64,000 nucleotides of DNA. Origin: Nocardiopsis sp. N85. GTDB taxonomy: Bacteria; Actinomycetota; Actinomycetes; Streptosporangiales; Streptosporangiaceae. Under the pieces are notes generated by a model. That model saw only the letters and a program-made list of their open reading frames with translations, did no database searches and was not told where the DNA came from. This document shows, piece after piece, positions 27,647-35,984 of the stretch. A program made the position numbers and the translations under genes. The stretch is taken from positions 372,001 through 436,000 of the forward strand of contig NZ_JARBUT010000001.1 of NCBI RefSeq assembly GCF_028882275.1, read 5' to 3'. How positions within the stretch are numbered: the first letter of the stretch is position 1; every line of letters begins with the position of its first letter.

Positions 27647-29248
27647 TCACACGCGCAGCCACACCGCGCTCTCGGCGGGCAGCGTCAGCGAACCCTCGGC
27701 CGGGGCGTCCACGGGGCCACTGGCCAGCAGCACCTCACCGCCGGTCGCCAGCTCCACCGGCTCCCCACCGAGGTTGACCGCCACGCGCACGCCCGGCTCG
27801 CGCTCGAAGAACAGCACGTCCTCCGGCGATTCCAGCCAGGTCATCGCGCCGTCGCCGAGCGCCTCCAGTTCACGGCGCAGCCCCAGGGCGCGGGTGTACA
27901 GCTCCAGCGTGGAACCCGCCACGCCCCGCTGCGCGGTGCGCGCCAGCGCGCTCCACCCCTCGGGCATGGGAAGCCACGGCGTGGAACCCTCGGGGCCGAA
28001 CCCGAACGGCGCGGTCCCCTCCTCCCACGGCAGCGGCACCCGGCAGCCGTCGCGACCGCGCTCGGTGCGCCCGGAGCGCTCCCACGTCGGGTCCTGGAGC
28101 GACTCCTCCGGCAGGTCGGTGACCTCGGGAAGCCCCAGCTCCTCACCCTGGTACAGGTAGACCGAACCGGGCAGCGCCAGCATCAGCAGGGTGGCCGCCC
28201 GGGCCCGGCGCAGACCCTGCTCCCCGCCGCCGAACCGTGTGACGTGGCGGGTCACATCGTGGTTGGACAGCACCCACGTGGTGGTCGCCCCCACGGCGCC
28301 GTTGGCGGCCAGGGAACCGTCGATCACCGTGCGCAGCCGCGCGGCGTCCCACGGAGCGGTCAGGTACTCGAAGTTGAACGCCTGGTGCAGCTCGTCGGGG
28401 CGCAGGTAGCGGGCGATCCGCTCGGCCTGCTCCACCCATGCCTCGGCGACCAGCGTGCGCTCGCCCGGGTAGGACGCGGCGATCGTCGACCAGCGCCGGT
28501 AGATGTCGTGCACGCCCTCCTGGTCGAAGTAGGGCAGGGTGGTGCTGCCGTCGAGCAGGTCGGCCTTGGCGCCCTCGGCGATGTCGGGCAGCGCCGGGTC
28601 CTTGACCATGCCGTGGGCGACGTCGATGCGGAACCCGTCCACACCCCGGTCCAACCAGAACCGCAGGACGTCGTCGAACTCGTCGTGCACCTCCTGGTCC
28701 GTCCAGTCCAGGTCGGGCTGCTCGGCGTCGAACAGGTGCAGGTACCACTGCTCGGGGGTGCCGTCCGGACGCTTGAGCCGCGTCCACGCGGCACCGCCGA
28801 AGATCGACTTCCAGTTGTTGGGCGGTTCCTCCCCGTCGGGGCCCTTGCCGTCCCGGAAGACGTAGCGGGAGCGGGCGGGATCGCCGGGCTCGGCCGCCAC
28901 GGCCTCACGGAACCACCGGTGGGCGGAGGAGGTGTGGTTGGGGACCACGTCGATGATGACGCGGACGCCCAGCCCGTGCGCGGTGGCCAGGAGCGCGTCG
29001 AAGTCCTCCAGGGAGCCGAAACGCGGGTCGACGTCGCGGTAGTCGGCGACGTCGTAGCCGCCGTCGGCGAGCGGGGAGACGTAGAACGGGGTCAACCAGA
29101 TCGCGTCCACGCCCAGCTCGGCCAGGTGGGGCAGACGCTCGCGGATCCCGTTGAGGTCGCCCTCGCCGTCCCCGTTGGAGTCGGCGAAACTGCGGACGTA
29201 GATCTGGTAGATGGCCGCGTCGCGCCACCAGTGCGACTCATGGGTCAT
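27647..29248 (-). CDS. GH13 alpha-glucosidase (oligo-1,6/1,4-glucosidase type)
   Basis: A cytoplasmic glycoside hydrolase that releases glucose from imported malto-oligosaccharides. The 533-residue protein has the GH13 regions in order: DVVPNH at 100-105, GFRID with nucleophile Asp209, LVAE with acid/base Glu269, and SNHD with the third acid Asp331. No signal peptide is seen. The start is the ATG at 29248. The gene diverges from the LacI regulator, with a LacI-type operator between them, and reads toward the second malE gene, so import and breakdown are probably co-regulated. Trehalose-type or sucrose-type activity cannot be excluded from sequence alone. Confidence 0.92.
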   Translation of the reverse strand: MTHESHWWRDAAIYQIYVRSFADSNGDGEGDLNGIRERLPHLAELGVDAIWLTPFYVSPLADGGYDVADYRDVDPRFGSLEDFDALLATAHGLGVRVIIDVVPNHTSSAHRWFREAVAAEPGDPARSRYVFRDGKGPDGEEPPNNWKSIFGGAAWTRLKRPDGTPEQWYLHLFDAEQPDLDWTDQEVHDEFDDVLRFWLDRGVDGFRIDVAHGMVKDPALPDIAEGAKADLLDGSTTLPYFDQEGVHDIYRRWSTIAASYPGERTLVAEAWVEQAERIARYLRPDELHQAFNFEYLTAPWDAARLRTVIDGSLAANGAVGATTTWVLSNHDVTRHVTRFGGGEQGLRRARAATLLMLALPGSVYLYQGEELGLPEVTDLPEESLQDPTWERSGRTERGRDGCRVPLPWEEGTAPFGFGPEGSTPWLPMPEGWSALARTAQRGVAGSTLELYTRALGLRRELEALGDGAMTWLESPEDVLFFEREPGVRVAVNLGGEPVELATGGEVLLASGPVDAPAEGSLTLPAESAVWLRV

Positions 29249-29274
29249 CGTGGGGGTCCTTCCCGGTCGGTGGC

Positions 29275-29292
29275 TGCAAGTTCTTGCGCAAG
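29275..29292. promoter_or_regulatory. Candidate LacI/MalR operator between the alpha-glucosidase and malR
   Basis: TGCAAGTTCTTGC (29275-29287) shares 12 of 13 bases with the site upstream of malE. It overlaps a perfect palindrome CTTGCGCAAG (29283-29292) of the form LacI-family proteins favour. It lies 27 bp upstream of the glucosidase start and 52 bp upstream of malR, so it can serve both. Confidence 0.6.
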
Positions 29293-29331
29293 GTTACCGC
29301 CAACTTTCAACCATGTGACGGCGATCTCGAC

Positions 29332-29337
29332 TAGAGT
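29332..29337 (+). promoter_or_regulatory. Probable -10 box for a leaderless malR transcript
   Basis: TAGAGT lies seven bases before the malR ATG and there is no ribosome binding site. This spacing is the hallmark of leaderless transcription in actinobacteria. Confidence 0.5.
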
Positions 29338-29344
29338 TGCCACC

Positions 29345-30403
29345 ATGGGTCCACGACTTGCCGACATCGCGCGGCACGCAGGTGTCAGCGAGGCGACGGT
29401 CTCGCGGGTGCTCAACGACAAACCCGGCGTTGGCAGCGAAACCCGTAAAGCCGTCCTGACCGCGCTGGACGTCCTCGGTTACGAACGCCCCGCTCGGCTG
29501 AGACAACGCTCCGCCGGTCTGGTGGGCATGGTCATCCCCGAACTGGACAACCCGGTCTTCCCGATGTTCGCCCAGGCCGCCGAGGGGGCCCTGGCCCAGC
29601 GCGGCTACACGCCGGTGCTGTGCACGCAGACCCCCGGCGGGATAACCGAGGACGAGTACGTCGAACTGCTCCTGGAGCGCAACGTCTCGGGCATCCTGTT
29701 CGTGTCGGGCAAGCACGCCGACACGACGTCCTCCCACGACCGCTACCGGGCCCTGGTCTCCCGTCGGCTCCCCATCGTGCTGGTCAACGGGTTCGCCGAG
29801 GAGATCCCGGCCGCGTTCATCTCCTGTGACGACAGCGAGGCCGGTCGACTGGCCGTCGACCACCTCGTCGCCCTCGGCCACACCCGGATCGGCTTCACCA
29901 GCGGCCCCGAACGCTACGTCCCCGTGCGCCGCAAGCTGGAGGGCTACCACCAGGCGCTGCGCCGGCACGGCCTGAACGGCTCCGACCTCGTCGAACTGTC
30001 CCTGTTCGGCGTCGAGGGCGGCCACGCCGCCGCCGGCCGGCTCATCGAACGCGGCGTCACCGCGATGGTCTGCGGATCGGACATGATGGCGCTGGGCGCG
30101 ATCCGCGCGGCCCGCCAGCGCGGGCTGAGCGTCCCCCGGGACTTCTCGGTGGTGGGCTACGACGACTCCCAGCTCATCGCGTTCACCGACCCCCCGCTGA
30201 CCACCGTGCGCCAGCCGATCAACGCCATGGCGTTGGCCGCCGCCCGCGCCCTGTGCGACGAGATCGCCGGACACCCGGTCTCGCACACCGAGTACATGTT
30301 CGGCCCGGAACTGGTCGTGCGCGGCTCCACCGGCATCGCCCCCGGCGCCGGAGCGGCCCGGGTCCCCCTCGACGGCGCCTCCGTCCAGGGCTCCGCCCTC
30401 TGA
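29345..30403 (+). CDS. malR: LacI-family maltose operon regulator (MalR type)
   Basis: A transcriptional regulator of the malto-oligosaccharide genes. The 352-residue protein has the LacI helix-turn-helix LADIARHAGVSEATVSRVLN at residues 5-24, followed by a hinge and a periplasmic-binding-protein-like effector domain (GLVGMVIPELDNPVFP, VVGYDDSQL, TTVRQP). The ATG at 29345 has no ribosome binding site but a TAGAGT seven bases upstream, so the mRNA is probably leaderless. It diverges from the alpha-glucosidase. The operators at 29275-29292 and 26010-26022 are its likely targets, with maltodextrin as inducer by analogy with Streptomyces MalR. Confidence 0.88.
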   Translation: MGPRLADIARHAGVSEATVSRVLNDKPGVGSETRKAVLTALDVLGYERPARLRQRSAGLVGMVIPELDNPVFPMFAQAAEGALAQRGYTPVLCTQTPGGITEDEYVELLLERNVSGILFVSGKHADTTSSHDRYRALVSRRLPIVLVNGFAEEIPAAFISCDDSEAGRLAVDHLVALGHTRIGFTSGPERYVPVRRKLEGYHQALRRHGLNGSDLVELSLFGVEGGHAAAGRLIERGVTAMVCGSDMMALGAIRAARQRGLSVPRDFSVVGYDDSQLIAFTDPPLTTVRQPINAMALAAARALCDEIAGHPVSHTEYMFGPELVVRGSTGIAPGAGAARVPLDGASVQGSAL

Positions 30404-30422
30404 CCCGTCCTTCGCACCCCCC

Positions 30423-30513
30423 GGTCCGTCCTTCGGACCCGCTTCCCCCGGACCCCGACCCGTTCCGCGAACCGGGCGGCCGGCAAAGGCCCCTCCCCGG
30501 ACGGGGAGGGGCC
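30423..30513 (+). terminator. malR terminator pair
   Basis: A small 6-bp hairpin (30423-30439) is followed by a strong perfect 11-bp stem, 30488-30498 with 30503-30513, closed by a GGAC loop. The remaining bases up to hemW are GC-rich and show no gene. Confidence 0.75.
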
Positions 30514-30671
30514 GCTCCGCGCGAGGTCGGCGCGGCCCCCGACGATCCGGGACCTTCGGCGAACACCCTCCGCGGAGCCCCCGCCGGGGTCCCGGGGCCG
30601 CGCCCGCGGGCGACCTCTCCCGCCCGACCGGGGCGGATCGGGCACACCGGCGGGTCGGTGACACTGGGTAC

Positions 30672-31904
30672 ATGCCTTCCGTTGCCCTCGACGGCGAACC
30701 CGTACCGCGCACCGGCGCCCTGCCGGAGGCCTCACTCGCCGAACTCGGCGACCGGCCGCTGGGGTTCTACGTCCACGTGCCCTTCTGCGTCACCCGCTGC
30801 GGCTACTGCGACTTCAACACCTACACCGCCGAGGAACTGGTCTCCCGCGACGGCACCGCCGTCGCCTCCCGCGACACCTACGCCGACCAGGCCATCGCCG
30901 AGATCGCCCTCGCCGACCGGGTCCTGGAGGGCGTGCGCCCCGCCGTGAGCACGGTGTTCGTCGGCGGCGGCACCCCCACCCTGCTGCCCGCCGAGGACCT
31001 GGGCCGCGTTCTCGCGGCCATCGCCGACCGGTTCGGCCTCGAACCCGGCGCGGAGGTCACCACCGAGGCCAACCCCGAGACCGTCACCCCCGAGTACCTG
31101 GCCCGCCTGCGCGAGGCCGGCTTCACCCGGGTGTCCTTCGGCATGCAGAGCGCCCGCGCGCACGTGCTGCGCGTCCTGGAGCGCGGGCACACCCCCGGCC
31201 GTCCCGAACAGTGCGTCACCTGGGCCCGGGAGGCCGGGTTCGAGCACGTCAACCTCGACCTCATCTACGGCACGCCCGGCGAGGGCGACGACGACTGGCG
31301 TGCCTCCCTGGAGGCCGCCGTGGCGGCGGGTCCGGACCACGTCTCCGCCTATTCGCTCATCGTCGAGGAGGGCACCCGCCTGGCCGCCCGGGTCCGGCGC
31401 GGCGAACTCGCCGAACCCGACGACGACACGATGGCCGACCGCTACCTGATGGCCGACACGATCCTGGCCGCCGCCGGGTTCACCCCCTACGAGGTGTCCA
31501 ACTGGGCGCGCACCGTCGAAGGGCGCAGCCGGCACAACATGCTCTACTGGACCGGAGCCCACTGGTGGGGCGTCGGTCCCGGCGCCCACGGTCACATCGG
31601 CGGAACCCGCTGGTGGAACGTCAAGCACCCGGCCGCCTACGCCGCCCGGCTCGCCGAGGGCGCCAGCCCCGCCCACGCCCGCGAGGTGCTCACCGAGGAC
31701 GAGCGCCGCTTCGAGCGCATCCTCCTCGAACTGCGGGTCGAACAGGGCTGTCCGCTCGACCTGCTCGAACCCGAGGGGCGGACGGCCGCCGCCCGCGCCG
31801 TCGCCGAGGGGCTCCTGGACGCCGACGCGCACCGGGCCGGTCGCGCCGTGCTCACCCGCCGGGGACGGCTGCTGGCCGACGCCGTCGTCCGCGATCTCAC
31901 CTGA
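30672..31904 (+). CDS. hemW: Radical SAM heme chaperone HemW
   Basis: HemW is a heme-binding radical SAM protein related to oxygen-independent coproporphyrinogen oxidase. The 410-residue protein has the cluster-binding CxxxCxxC at Cys39, Cys43 and Cys46, followed by Asp-Phe. The true oxidase HemN has a fourth cysteine two residues after the third, and here it is Phe, which places this protein with HemW. GGGTP at 98-102 binds SAM, and RHNMLYW is the HemW-type signature. The start is the ATG at 30672. It lies near DUF3097 and hrcA, a neighbourhood common in actinomycetes. Confidence 0.93.
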   Translation: MPSVALDGEPVPRTGALPEASLAELGDRPLGFYVHVPFCVTRCGYCDFNTYTAEELVSRDGTAVASRDTYADQAIAEIALADRVLEGVRPAVSTVFVGGGTPTLLPAEDLGRVLAAIADRFGLEPGAEVTTEANPETVTPEYLARLREAGFTRVSFGMQSARAHVLRVLERGHTPGRPEQCVTWAREAGFEHVNLDLIYGTPGEGDDDWRASLEAAVAAGPDHVSAYSLIVEEGTRLAARVRRGELAEPDDDTMADRYLMADTILAAAGFTPYEVSNWARTVEGRSRHNMLYWTGAHWWGVGPGAHGHIGGTRWWNVKHPAAYAARLAEGASPAHAREVLTEDERRFERILLELRVEQGCPLDLLEPEGRTAAARAVAEGLLDADAHRAGRAVLTRRGRLLADAVVRDLT

Positions 31905-31920
31905 GCGTTCCGCGCACGAC

Positions 31921-31949
31921 GAGGGGCCCGATCACCGATCGGGCCCCTC
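31921..31949. terminator. Bidirectional terminator between hemW and the DUF4870 gene
   Basis: A perfect 12-bp stem, GAGGGGCCCGAT at 31921-31932 with its complement at 31938-31949, has a 5-nt loop between two convergent stops. Confidence 0.85.
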
Positions 31950-31963
31950 TCCACTTCAGGGAC

Positions 31964-32740
31964 CTACTTGATCCAGGACACGTTGAACGGGTAGCGGTAC
32001 CACTCGCCCTTGTTCGCCGCCACGGTGCCGAGGATCCCGAACACGAGTCCGCCCACCCACAGGGCGAACCACAGGAGCCAGGCGATGAAGACGATGAAGG
32101 GCAGGAAGATGCCGAGGAAGAACGAGAAGAAGCTGGCGGCCACGATCCCGATCAGCAGGATGATCTGGAAGTTGAGCGCCTGCGTGGACTGGTCCCGCAC
32201 GTAGGGGGACTCGTCCTTCTTCACCAGGAAGATGATCAGGGGGGCGACGACGCCCAGGTAACCGCAGGTCAGGAGGAAGCCGAGCATGCCGCCCAGGTGG
32301 GCGAACATGCCCATCTGCTTCTCATCCGGGTTGGGCTGGCCGGTCGTCGCCGACGAGGGTCCGCCGTGACCGCCGTGCGGCGTCGCGCCGTAACCCGGCT
32401 GGTGGCCGGGGGCCTGGTAGCCGCCGGTCTGCTCCTGGTAGCCGCCCTGCGGCGGGTAACCGGGCTGTCCACCGGACGGGCCCTGGTAGCCGGGCTGGCC
32501 GCCGGAGGGACCCTGGTAGCCGGGCTGGCCGCCGGAGGGCGACGGGTAGCCGCCGCTCGGGTATCCCTGTCCCCCCTGCTGGGGGTTCTGGCCGTAGGGG
32601 TCCTGCCCACCATGCTGAGGATTCTGGCCGTAGGGGTCCTGCCCACCATGCTGAGGATTCTGGCCGTACGGGTCCTGTCCGCCCTGGTAGGGGTTCTGGC
32701 CGTACGGGTCCTCGGGTGGGGGAGTGTTGGGATGGGACAT
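31964..32740 (-). CDS. DUF4870 membrane protein with a Gly/Gln/Tyr-rich repeat N-terminus
   Basis: A 258-residue protein. Residues 1-140 are low-complexity and built from PYGQNPQHGGQD repeats (12 residues, four copies) and GGQPGYQGPS repeats (10 residues, about three copies). The C-terminal 115 residues form the DUF4870 domain with about four hydrophobic helices: MFAHLGGMLGFLLTCG, VAPLIIFLVKKDESPYVRDQ, ALNFQIILLIGIV and a final WVGGLVFGILGTVAANKGE. Function is unknown. The N-terminal region should be disordered and could form a condensate or wall-associated meshwork, which is only inference. A second gene of the same type lies 42 bp upstream on the same strand. Confidence 0.8.
   Translation of the reverse strand: MSHPNTPPPEDPYGQNPYQGGQDPYGQNPQHGGQDPYGQNPQHGGQDPYGQNPQQGGQGYPSGGYPSPSGGQPGYQGPSGGQPGYQGPSGGQPGYPPQGGYQEQTGGYQAPGHQPGYGATPHGGHGGPSSATTGQPNPDEKQMGMFAHLGGMLGFLLTCGYLGVVAPLIIFLVKKDESPYVRDQSTQALNFQIILLIGIVAASFFSFFLGIFLPFIVFIAWLLWFALWVGGLVFGILGTVAANKGEWYRYPFNVSWIK
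32461..32550. repeat. 30-bp tandem repeat, three copies, in the first DUF4870 gene
   Basis: Units begin at 32461, 32491 and 32521. The last two are nearly identical. They encode the GGQPGYQGPS repeats. Confidence 0.85.
32586..32716. repeat. 36-bp tandem repeat in the first DUF4870 gene
   Basis: Two perfect copies (32586-32621 and 32622-32657) are followed by a diverged copy and a partial one. They encode PYGQNPQHGGQD units. Perfect copies in coding DNA suggest recent slippage or gene conversion. Confidence 0.88.
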
Positions 32741-32782
32741 ATCGGATTCCTTAAGGACGAGTGCGCTCGTGTGTACGGGCGA

Positions 32783-33889
32783 TCACTTGAGCAGACGGAT
32801 GCTGACCGGGTAGCGGTACCACGTTCCCTTGTTGGCCCCGTTCGCTCCTAGGACGCCGAACACGATCGAAACGATCCATATCAGTGCGATGAGAAGCGAG
32901 CCGATCCAGGACAGGTTCGGGAAGAAGATACCCAGACCGATGAAGACCACCCAGGCGAAGACGTACGGGATCAGCAGGGTGATCTGGAAGTTCGCCGCCT
33001 CGGCGGCGTGGTGGCGCACGTACGGGGAGCCGTTCCGCTTGGCGAAGTAGATCGCCAGCGGCGGGATCCAGCCCAGGCAGGCGATGACGAATCCGGACAG
33101 GTGGGCGAGCATCGCCACCAGGGTGTCGTTGTCGGACCCGCCCTGGGCGGTCGCACCGGGTGCTCCGGGAACGCCGGGCTGCGGCTGCCCGTACTGCTGA
33201 GGCTGCTGGGGCTGTCCGTAGGCGGGCTGCGCCTGCGGGGGGTGCGGCTGCCCGTACTGCGGCTGTCCGCCGTACTGGGGCTGGGGCGGCTGCGGTCGCC
33301 CGTAGGGCTGCCCGCCGTACGCCTGCTGCTCGGAGCCGCCGGGAGGAGCGAACCCGGGCTGCGGCTGGGCCTGTTCGTACTCCGGCCGCCCGTACGCGGG
33401 CCGGCCGCCGGTGGGGTGTTGCTGCGGCTGTCCGTATCCCGGCTGCCCGGGGTCGGGCCGGCCGCCGGTGGGGTGTTGCTGCGGCTGTCCGTATCCCGGC
33501 TGCCCGGGGTCGGGCTGCTGTCCGTAGGCCTGCTGCTGCGCCTGATCGTGACCCTGGTGTCCGTACGCGGGCCGGCCGCCGGAGGGCTCTCCGTGGGCCT
33601 GTGGCCGTCCCTGCTCGTAGCCCTGCTGCTGCGGCAGCCCATGACCGGGGTGGGGCCCGGAGGGCTGTCCGCTCTGCTGTTCGTAGCCCTGCTGGGCGCC
33701 CGAGGGCGCTCCGTACGCCGGCTGTCCGCCGGACGGCTGCGCCTGACCGTACTCCGGGGCGTAGGGGGAGGGTGGCTGGGGCTGTTCACCCTGCTGTTCG
33801 TACTGTTCGTAGCCCTGCTGCTCACCGGAGGGCCGCCGCCCTTGGTCCGGGTCCTCCGGGGACGGGGGGTTCGTCGGGGTCTCGCTCAT
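32783..33889 (-). CDS. DUF4870 membrane protein with a long Pro/Gly/Gln/Tyr-rich N-terminus
   Basis: A 368-residue paralogue of the gene downstream. About 250 residues are Pro/Gln/Gly/Tyr-rich, including two identical 19-residue units of the type PDPGQPGYGQPQQHPTGGR. The final 115 residues are a DUF4870 domain (MLAHLSGFVIACLGWIPPLAIYFAKRNGSPYVRHHAAEAANFQI is its first part, split here only by helix boundaries). It ends in WYRYPVSIRLLK, parallel to WYRYPFNVSWIK in its neighbour. The pair therefore arose by duplication and the tails diverged quickly. Function is unknown. It is probably co-transcribed with the next gene. Confidence 0.8.
   Translation of the reverse strand: MSETPTNPPSPEDPDQGRRPSGEQQGYEQYEQQGEQPQPPSPYAPEYGQAQPSGGQPAYGAPSGAQQGYEQQSGQPSGPHPGHGLPQQQGYEQGRPQAHGEPSGGRPAYGHQGHDQAQQQAYGQQPDPGQPGYGQPQQHPTGGRPDPGQPGYGQPQQHPTGGRPAYGRPEYEQAQPQPGFAPPGGSEQQAYGGQPYGRPQPPQPQYGGQPQYGQPHPPQAQPAYGQPQQPQQYGQPQPGVPGAPGATAQGGSDNDTLVAMLAHLSGFVIACLGWIPPLAIYFAKRNGSPYVRHHAAEAANFQITLLIPYVFAWVVFIGLGIFFPNLSWIGSLLIALIWIVSIVFGVLGANGANKGTWYRYPVSIRLLK
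33398..33515. repeat. 57-bp perfect tandem duplication in the second DUF4870 gene
   Basis: Two copies of a 57-bp unit, starting at about 33398 and 33455, are identical over their length. They encode the duplicated 19-residue PDPGQPGYGQ-type unit. This is the longest perfect direct repeat I found in the window. Confidence 0.9.
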
Positions 33890-34007
33890 GCTCTTCCTCG
33901 GCTCCGCTGATGGGGGGCGCTATCTCGTGTCCACCGGGCTGTACCGACGACCGGAGGTGGATCGGACCTCGCATCCGATATCCGGTTCAAATCCTAGGCG
34001 CAGCGGC

Positions 34008-34844
34008 TCAGGGCCCGCCCGGGTGCGGGCCGGTGACGAAGTCGATCAGCTCCTCCACCCGACCGAGCAGGGCCGGTTCCAGGTCAGCATAGGTACGGAC
34101 CGAGCCCAGGATCCGGCGCCACGCCTCGCCCGTCTCCATCCGCCAACCCAAGGCCGCCAGCACCCCCTCCTTCCAGGGGATCCCCTTGGGCACGTCCGGC
34201 CAGGTGGAGAAGCCCAACACCGAGGGCCGCACCGCCTGCCACACGTCGACGTAGGGGTGTCCGGCCACCAGGACGTGTTCCCCCCGTACCCGTTCCGCGA
34301 TCCGCGACTCCTTCGACCCGGGGACCAGGTGGTCGACCAGGATCCCGAGCCGGCGCCCCGGGCCGGGCGTGAACTCCGCCACGATCGCGGGCAGGTCGTC
34401 GACCCCCTCCAGGAACTCGACGGCCACGCCTTCCACACGCAGGTCGTGTCCCCACACCTTCTCGACGAGTTCGGCGTCGTGGGCGCCCTCGACGTAGATA
34501 CGGCTCTCCCGCGCCGTGCGCGCCCGCAGGTCCGTCACGGCGACCGAACCGGAGGCGCTGCGCAACGGTCCCTTCGGGGCGGCGGCCGGCCGCACCAGGG
34601 TCACCGGCCCACCGTCCACCAGGAACGCGGCCGGGGCCAGGTCGAAGACCCGACGCCGTCCGTGCCGGTCCTCCAGGGTCACGGTCGCCTTGTCCCAGCC
34701 GACCACGGCGCCGCAGAACGCCTCCCCGACGTCCTCCACCACCAGATCCCGGCTCAGCGGGACCTCGCGCACCGTGTTCTTCGGCCGTCGCCGCTCCTCG
34801 GCGAGCACATCCCGGCCGTACCGGCCGGTTCCCTTGGTAGCCAC
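34008..34844 (-). CDS. DUF3097 family protein
   Basis: A conserved actinobacterial protein of unknown function, 278 residues with the chosen start. Recognisable blocks are VREVPLSRDLVVEDV near the N-terminus, RIYVEGAHDAELVEKVWG (resembling a Toprim-like start), GILVDHLVPGSKESRIA and VAGHPYVDVWQAVRP. The Toprim-like acidic residues (VEGAHDAELVE, LVDH) suggest a nucleic-acid or phosphotransfer fold, which is inference. The GTG at 34844 has no ribosome binding site but a TAGACT box eight bases upstream, pointing to a leaderless mRNA. It diverges from hrcA, as in other actinomycetes. Confidence 0.82.
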   Translation of the reverse strand: MATKGTGRYGRDVLAEERRRPKNTVREVPLSRDLVVEDVGEAFCGAVVGWDKATVTLEDRHGRRRVFDLAPAAFLVDGGPVTLVRPAAAPKGPLRSASGSVAVTDLRARTARESRIYVEGAHDAELVEKVWGHDLRVEGVAVEFLEGVDDLPAIVAEFTPGPGRRLGILVDHLVPGSKESRIAERVRGEHVLVAGHPYVDVWQAVRPSVLGFSTWPDVPKGIPWKEGVLAALGWRMETGEAWRRILGSVRTYADLEPALLGRVEELIDFVTGPHPGGP

Positions 34845-34852
34845 GGTGGTGC

Positions 34853-34858
34853 AGTCTA
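34853..34858 (-). promoter_or_regulatory. Probable -10 box for leaderless DUF3097 mRNA
   Basis: On the minus strand TAGACT ends eight bases before the GTG start at 34844, and no Shine-Dalgarno sequence is present. Confidence 0.4.
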
Positions 34859-34924
34859 CAGACGGTGCACCGCGTCGGAGGGGAAGAGAGGACGTGCCTC
34901 TCCGCCGGGGTTTGCGTTCGGGCA

Positions 34925-34930
34925 TAGAAT
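34925..34930 (+). promoter_or_regulatory. hrcA -10 box
   Basis: TAGAAT directly abuts the CIRCE element, so bound HrcA would cover the start of transcription. No clear -35 is seen 17 bases upstream. Confidence 0.5.
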
Positions 34931-34956
34931 TAGCACTGAGGACCATGGAGTGCCAG
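34930..34956. promoter_or_regulatory. CIRCE element, HrcA operator
   Basis: TTAGCACTG, nine bases, then GAGTGCCAG. Against the CIRCE consensus TTAGCACTC-N9-GAGTGCTAA this is 15 of 18 matches with the exact spacer. It lies ten bases upstream of the hrcA start, between the -10 box and the ribosome binding site, giving negative autoregulation by HrcA. Confidence 0.85.
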
Positions 34957-34966
34957 GAGGTGACGA

Positions 34967-35980
34967 GTGCTGGATGAGCGCAAGCTCGCGGTCCTGCGTG
35001 CCGTCGTCGAGGACTTCGTCAACACCAACGAACCCGTCGGGTCCAAGGCCCTGGCCGATCGTCATCGGCTCGGTGTCTCCCCGGCCACCATTCGCAACGA
35101 CATGGTGGCACTGGAAGAGGACGGGTACATCACCCAGCCCCACACCAGCGCCGGACGCGTGCCCACGGACAAGGGGTACCGGCTCTTCGTCGACCGGCTC
35201 TCCTCGGTCAAGCCGCTCTCGGGCGCCGAGCGCCGTGCGATCGAGTCGTTCCTCACCGGCGCCGTGGACCTCGACGAGATCGTCGCCCGTACGGTCAGGC
35301 TGCTCGCGCAGCTCACCCGGCAGGTGGCGATCGTCCAGTACCCTTCCCTCACCCGTTCGTCCGTCCAGCACGTCGAACTGGTCCCCCTCGGTGGGCAACG
35401 GCTCATGATGGTGGTCATCACCGACACCGGACGGGTCGAGCAGCGCGTCATCGACGGGCTGGGGGAGGTCGACGCCGACGCGGTCTCCGACCTGCGCGGC
35501 ATGCTCAATCGCGCCATCGCCGGACTGCACCTCGCGGCGGTCCCCGGAGCGGTCGAGGACCTGCCGCGTCAGGTCCCCGAGGAGAACCGCGCCATGGCGA
35601 TATCCGTCCTGTCGGTCTTGCTGGAGAGTCTGGTCGAACGCCACGAGGAGAAGATCGTCCTCGCGGGCACCGCCAACCTCGCGGCGGTCGATTTCGCCGC
35701 CAGCCTGAGGGACGTCCTGGAGGCATTGGAAGAGAACATGGTCCTCATCCGTTTGTTGGGTGAGGCGAAGGACCCGTCCATGCTCACGGTGCGCATCGGC
35801 GCGGAGAACTTCCACGAGGGGCTGCGGTCCACCTCCATCGTGTCGGCCGACTACGGTGTGGGAAACCAGTCGCTCGCCAAGATCGGTGTCGTGGGACCCA
35901 CCCGGATGGACTACCCCGGGACGATGGGAGCGGTACGCGCCGTGGCTCGGTATGTCGGACAGATTTTGGCAGGACAGTAA
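34967..35980 (+). CDS. hrcA: Heat-inducible transcription repressor HrcA
   Basis: HrcA represses chaperone genes by binding CIRCE, and depends on GroEL for its activity. The 337-residue protein has an N-terminal winged helix ([23 protein letters not shown]...[18 protein letters not shown]) and the HrcA core with [23 protein letters not shown]. Near the C-terminus are [21 protein letters not shown] and the end of the family domain. The GTG at 34967 has AGGAGG upstream. A CIRCE element sits in its own leader. dnaJ follows after four bases, then rsmE, as one heat-shock operon. Confidence 0.96.
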   Translation: MLDERKLAVLRAVVEDFVNTNEPVGSKALADRHRLGVSPATIRNDMVALEEDGYITQPHTSAGRVPTDKGYRLFVDRLSSVKPLSGAERRAIESFLTGAVDLDEIVARTVRLLAQLTRQVAIVQYPSLTRSSVQHVELVPLGGQRLMMVVITDTGRVEQRVIDGLGEVDADAVSDLRGMLNRAIAGLHLAAVPGAVEDLPRQVPEENRAMAISVLSVLLESLVERHEEKIVLAGTANLAAVDFAASLRDVLEALEENMVLIRLLGEAKDPSMLTVRIGAENFHEGLRSTSIVSADYGVGNQSLAKIGVVGPTRMDYPGTMGAVRAVARYVGQILAGQ

Positions 35981-35984
35981 CTCA

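Noticed and set aside
27647..29248. Calling the GH13 enzyme a trehalose synthase or amylosucrase
   Set aside because: Length, lack of the extra domains and the mal context fit an oligo-alpha-glucosidase better.
30672..31904. Calling the radical SAM protein coproporphyrinogen III dehydrogenase (HemN)
   Set aside because: The fourth cysteine after CxxxCxxC is absent (Phe instead), which is the mark of HemW.
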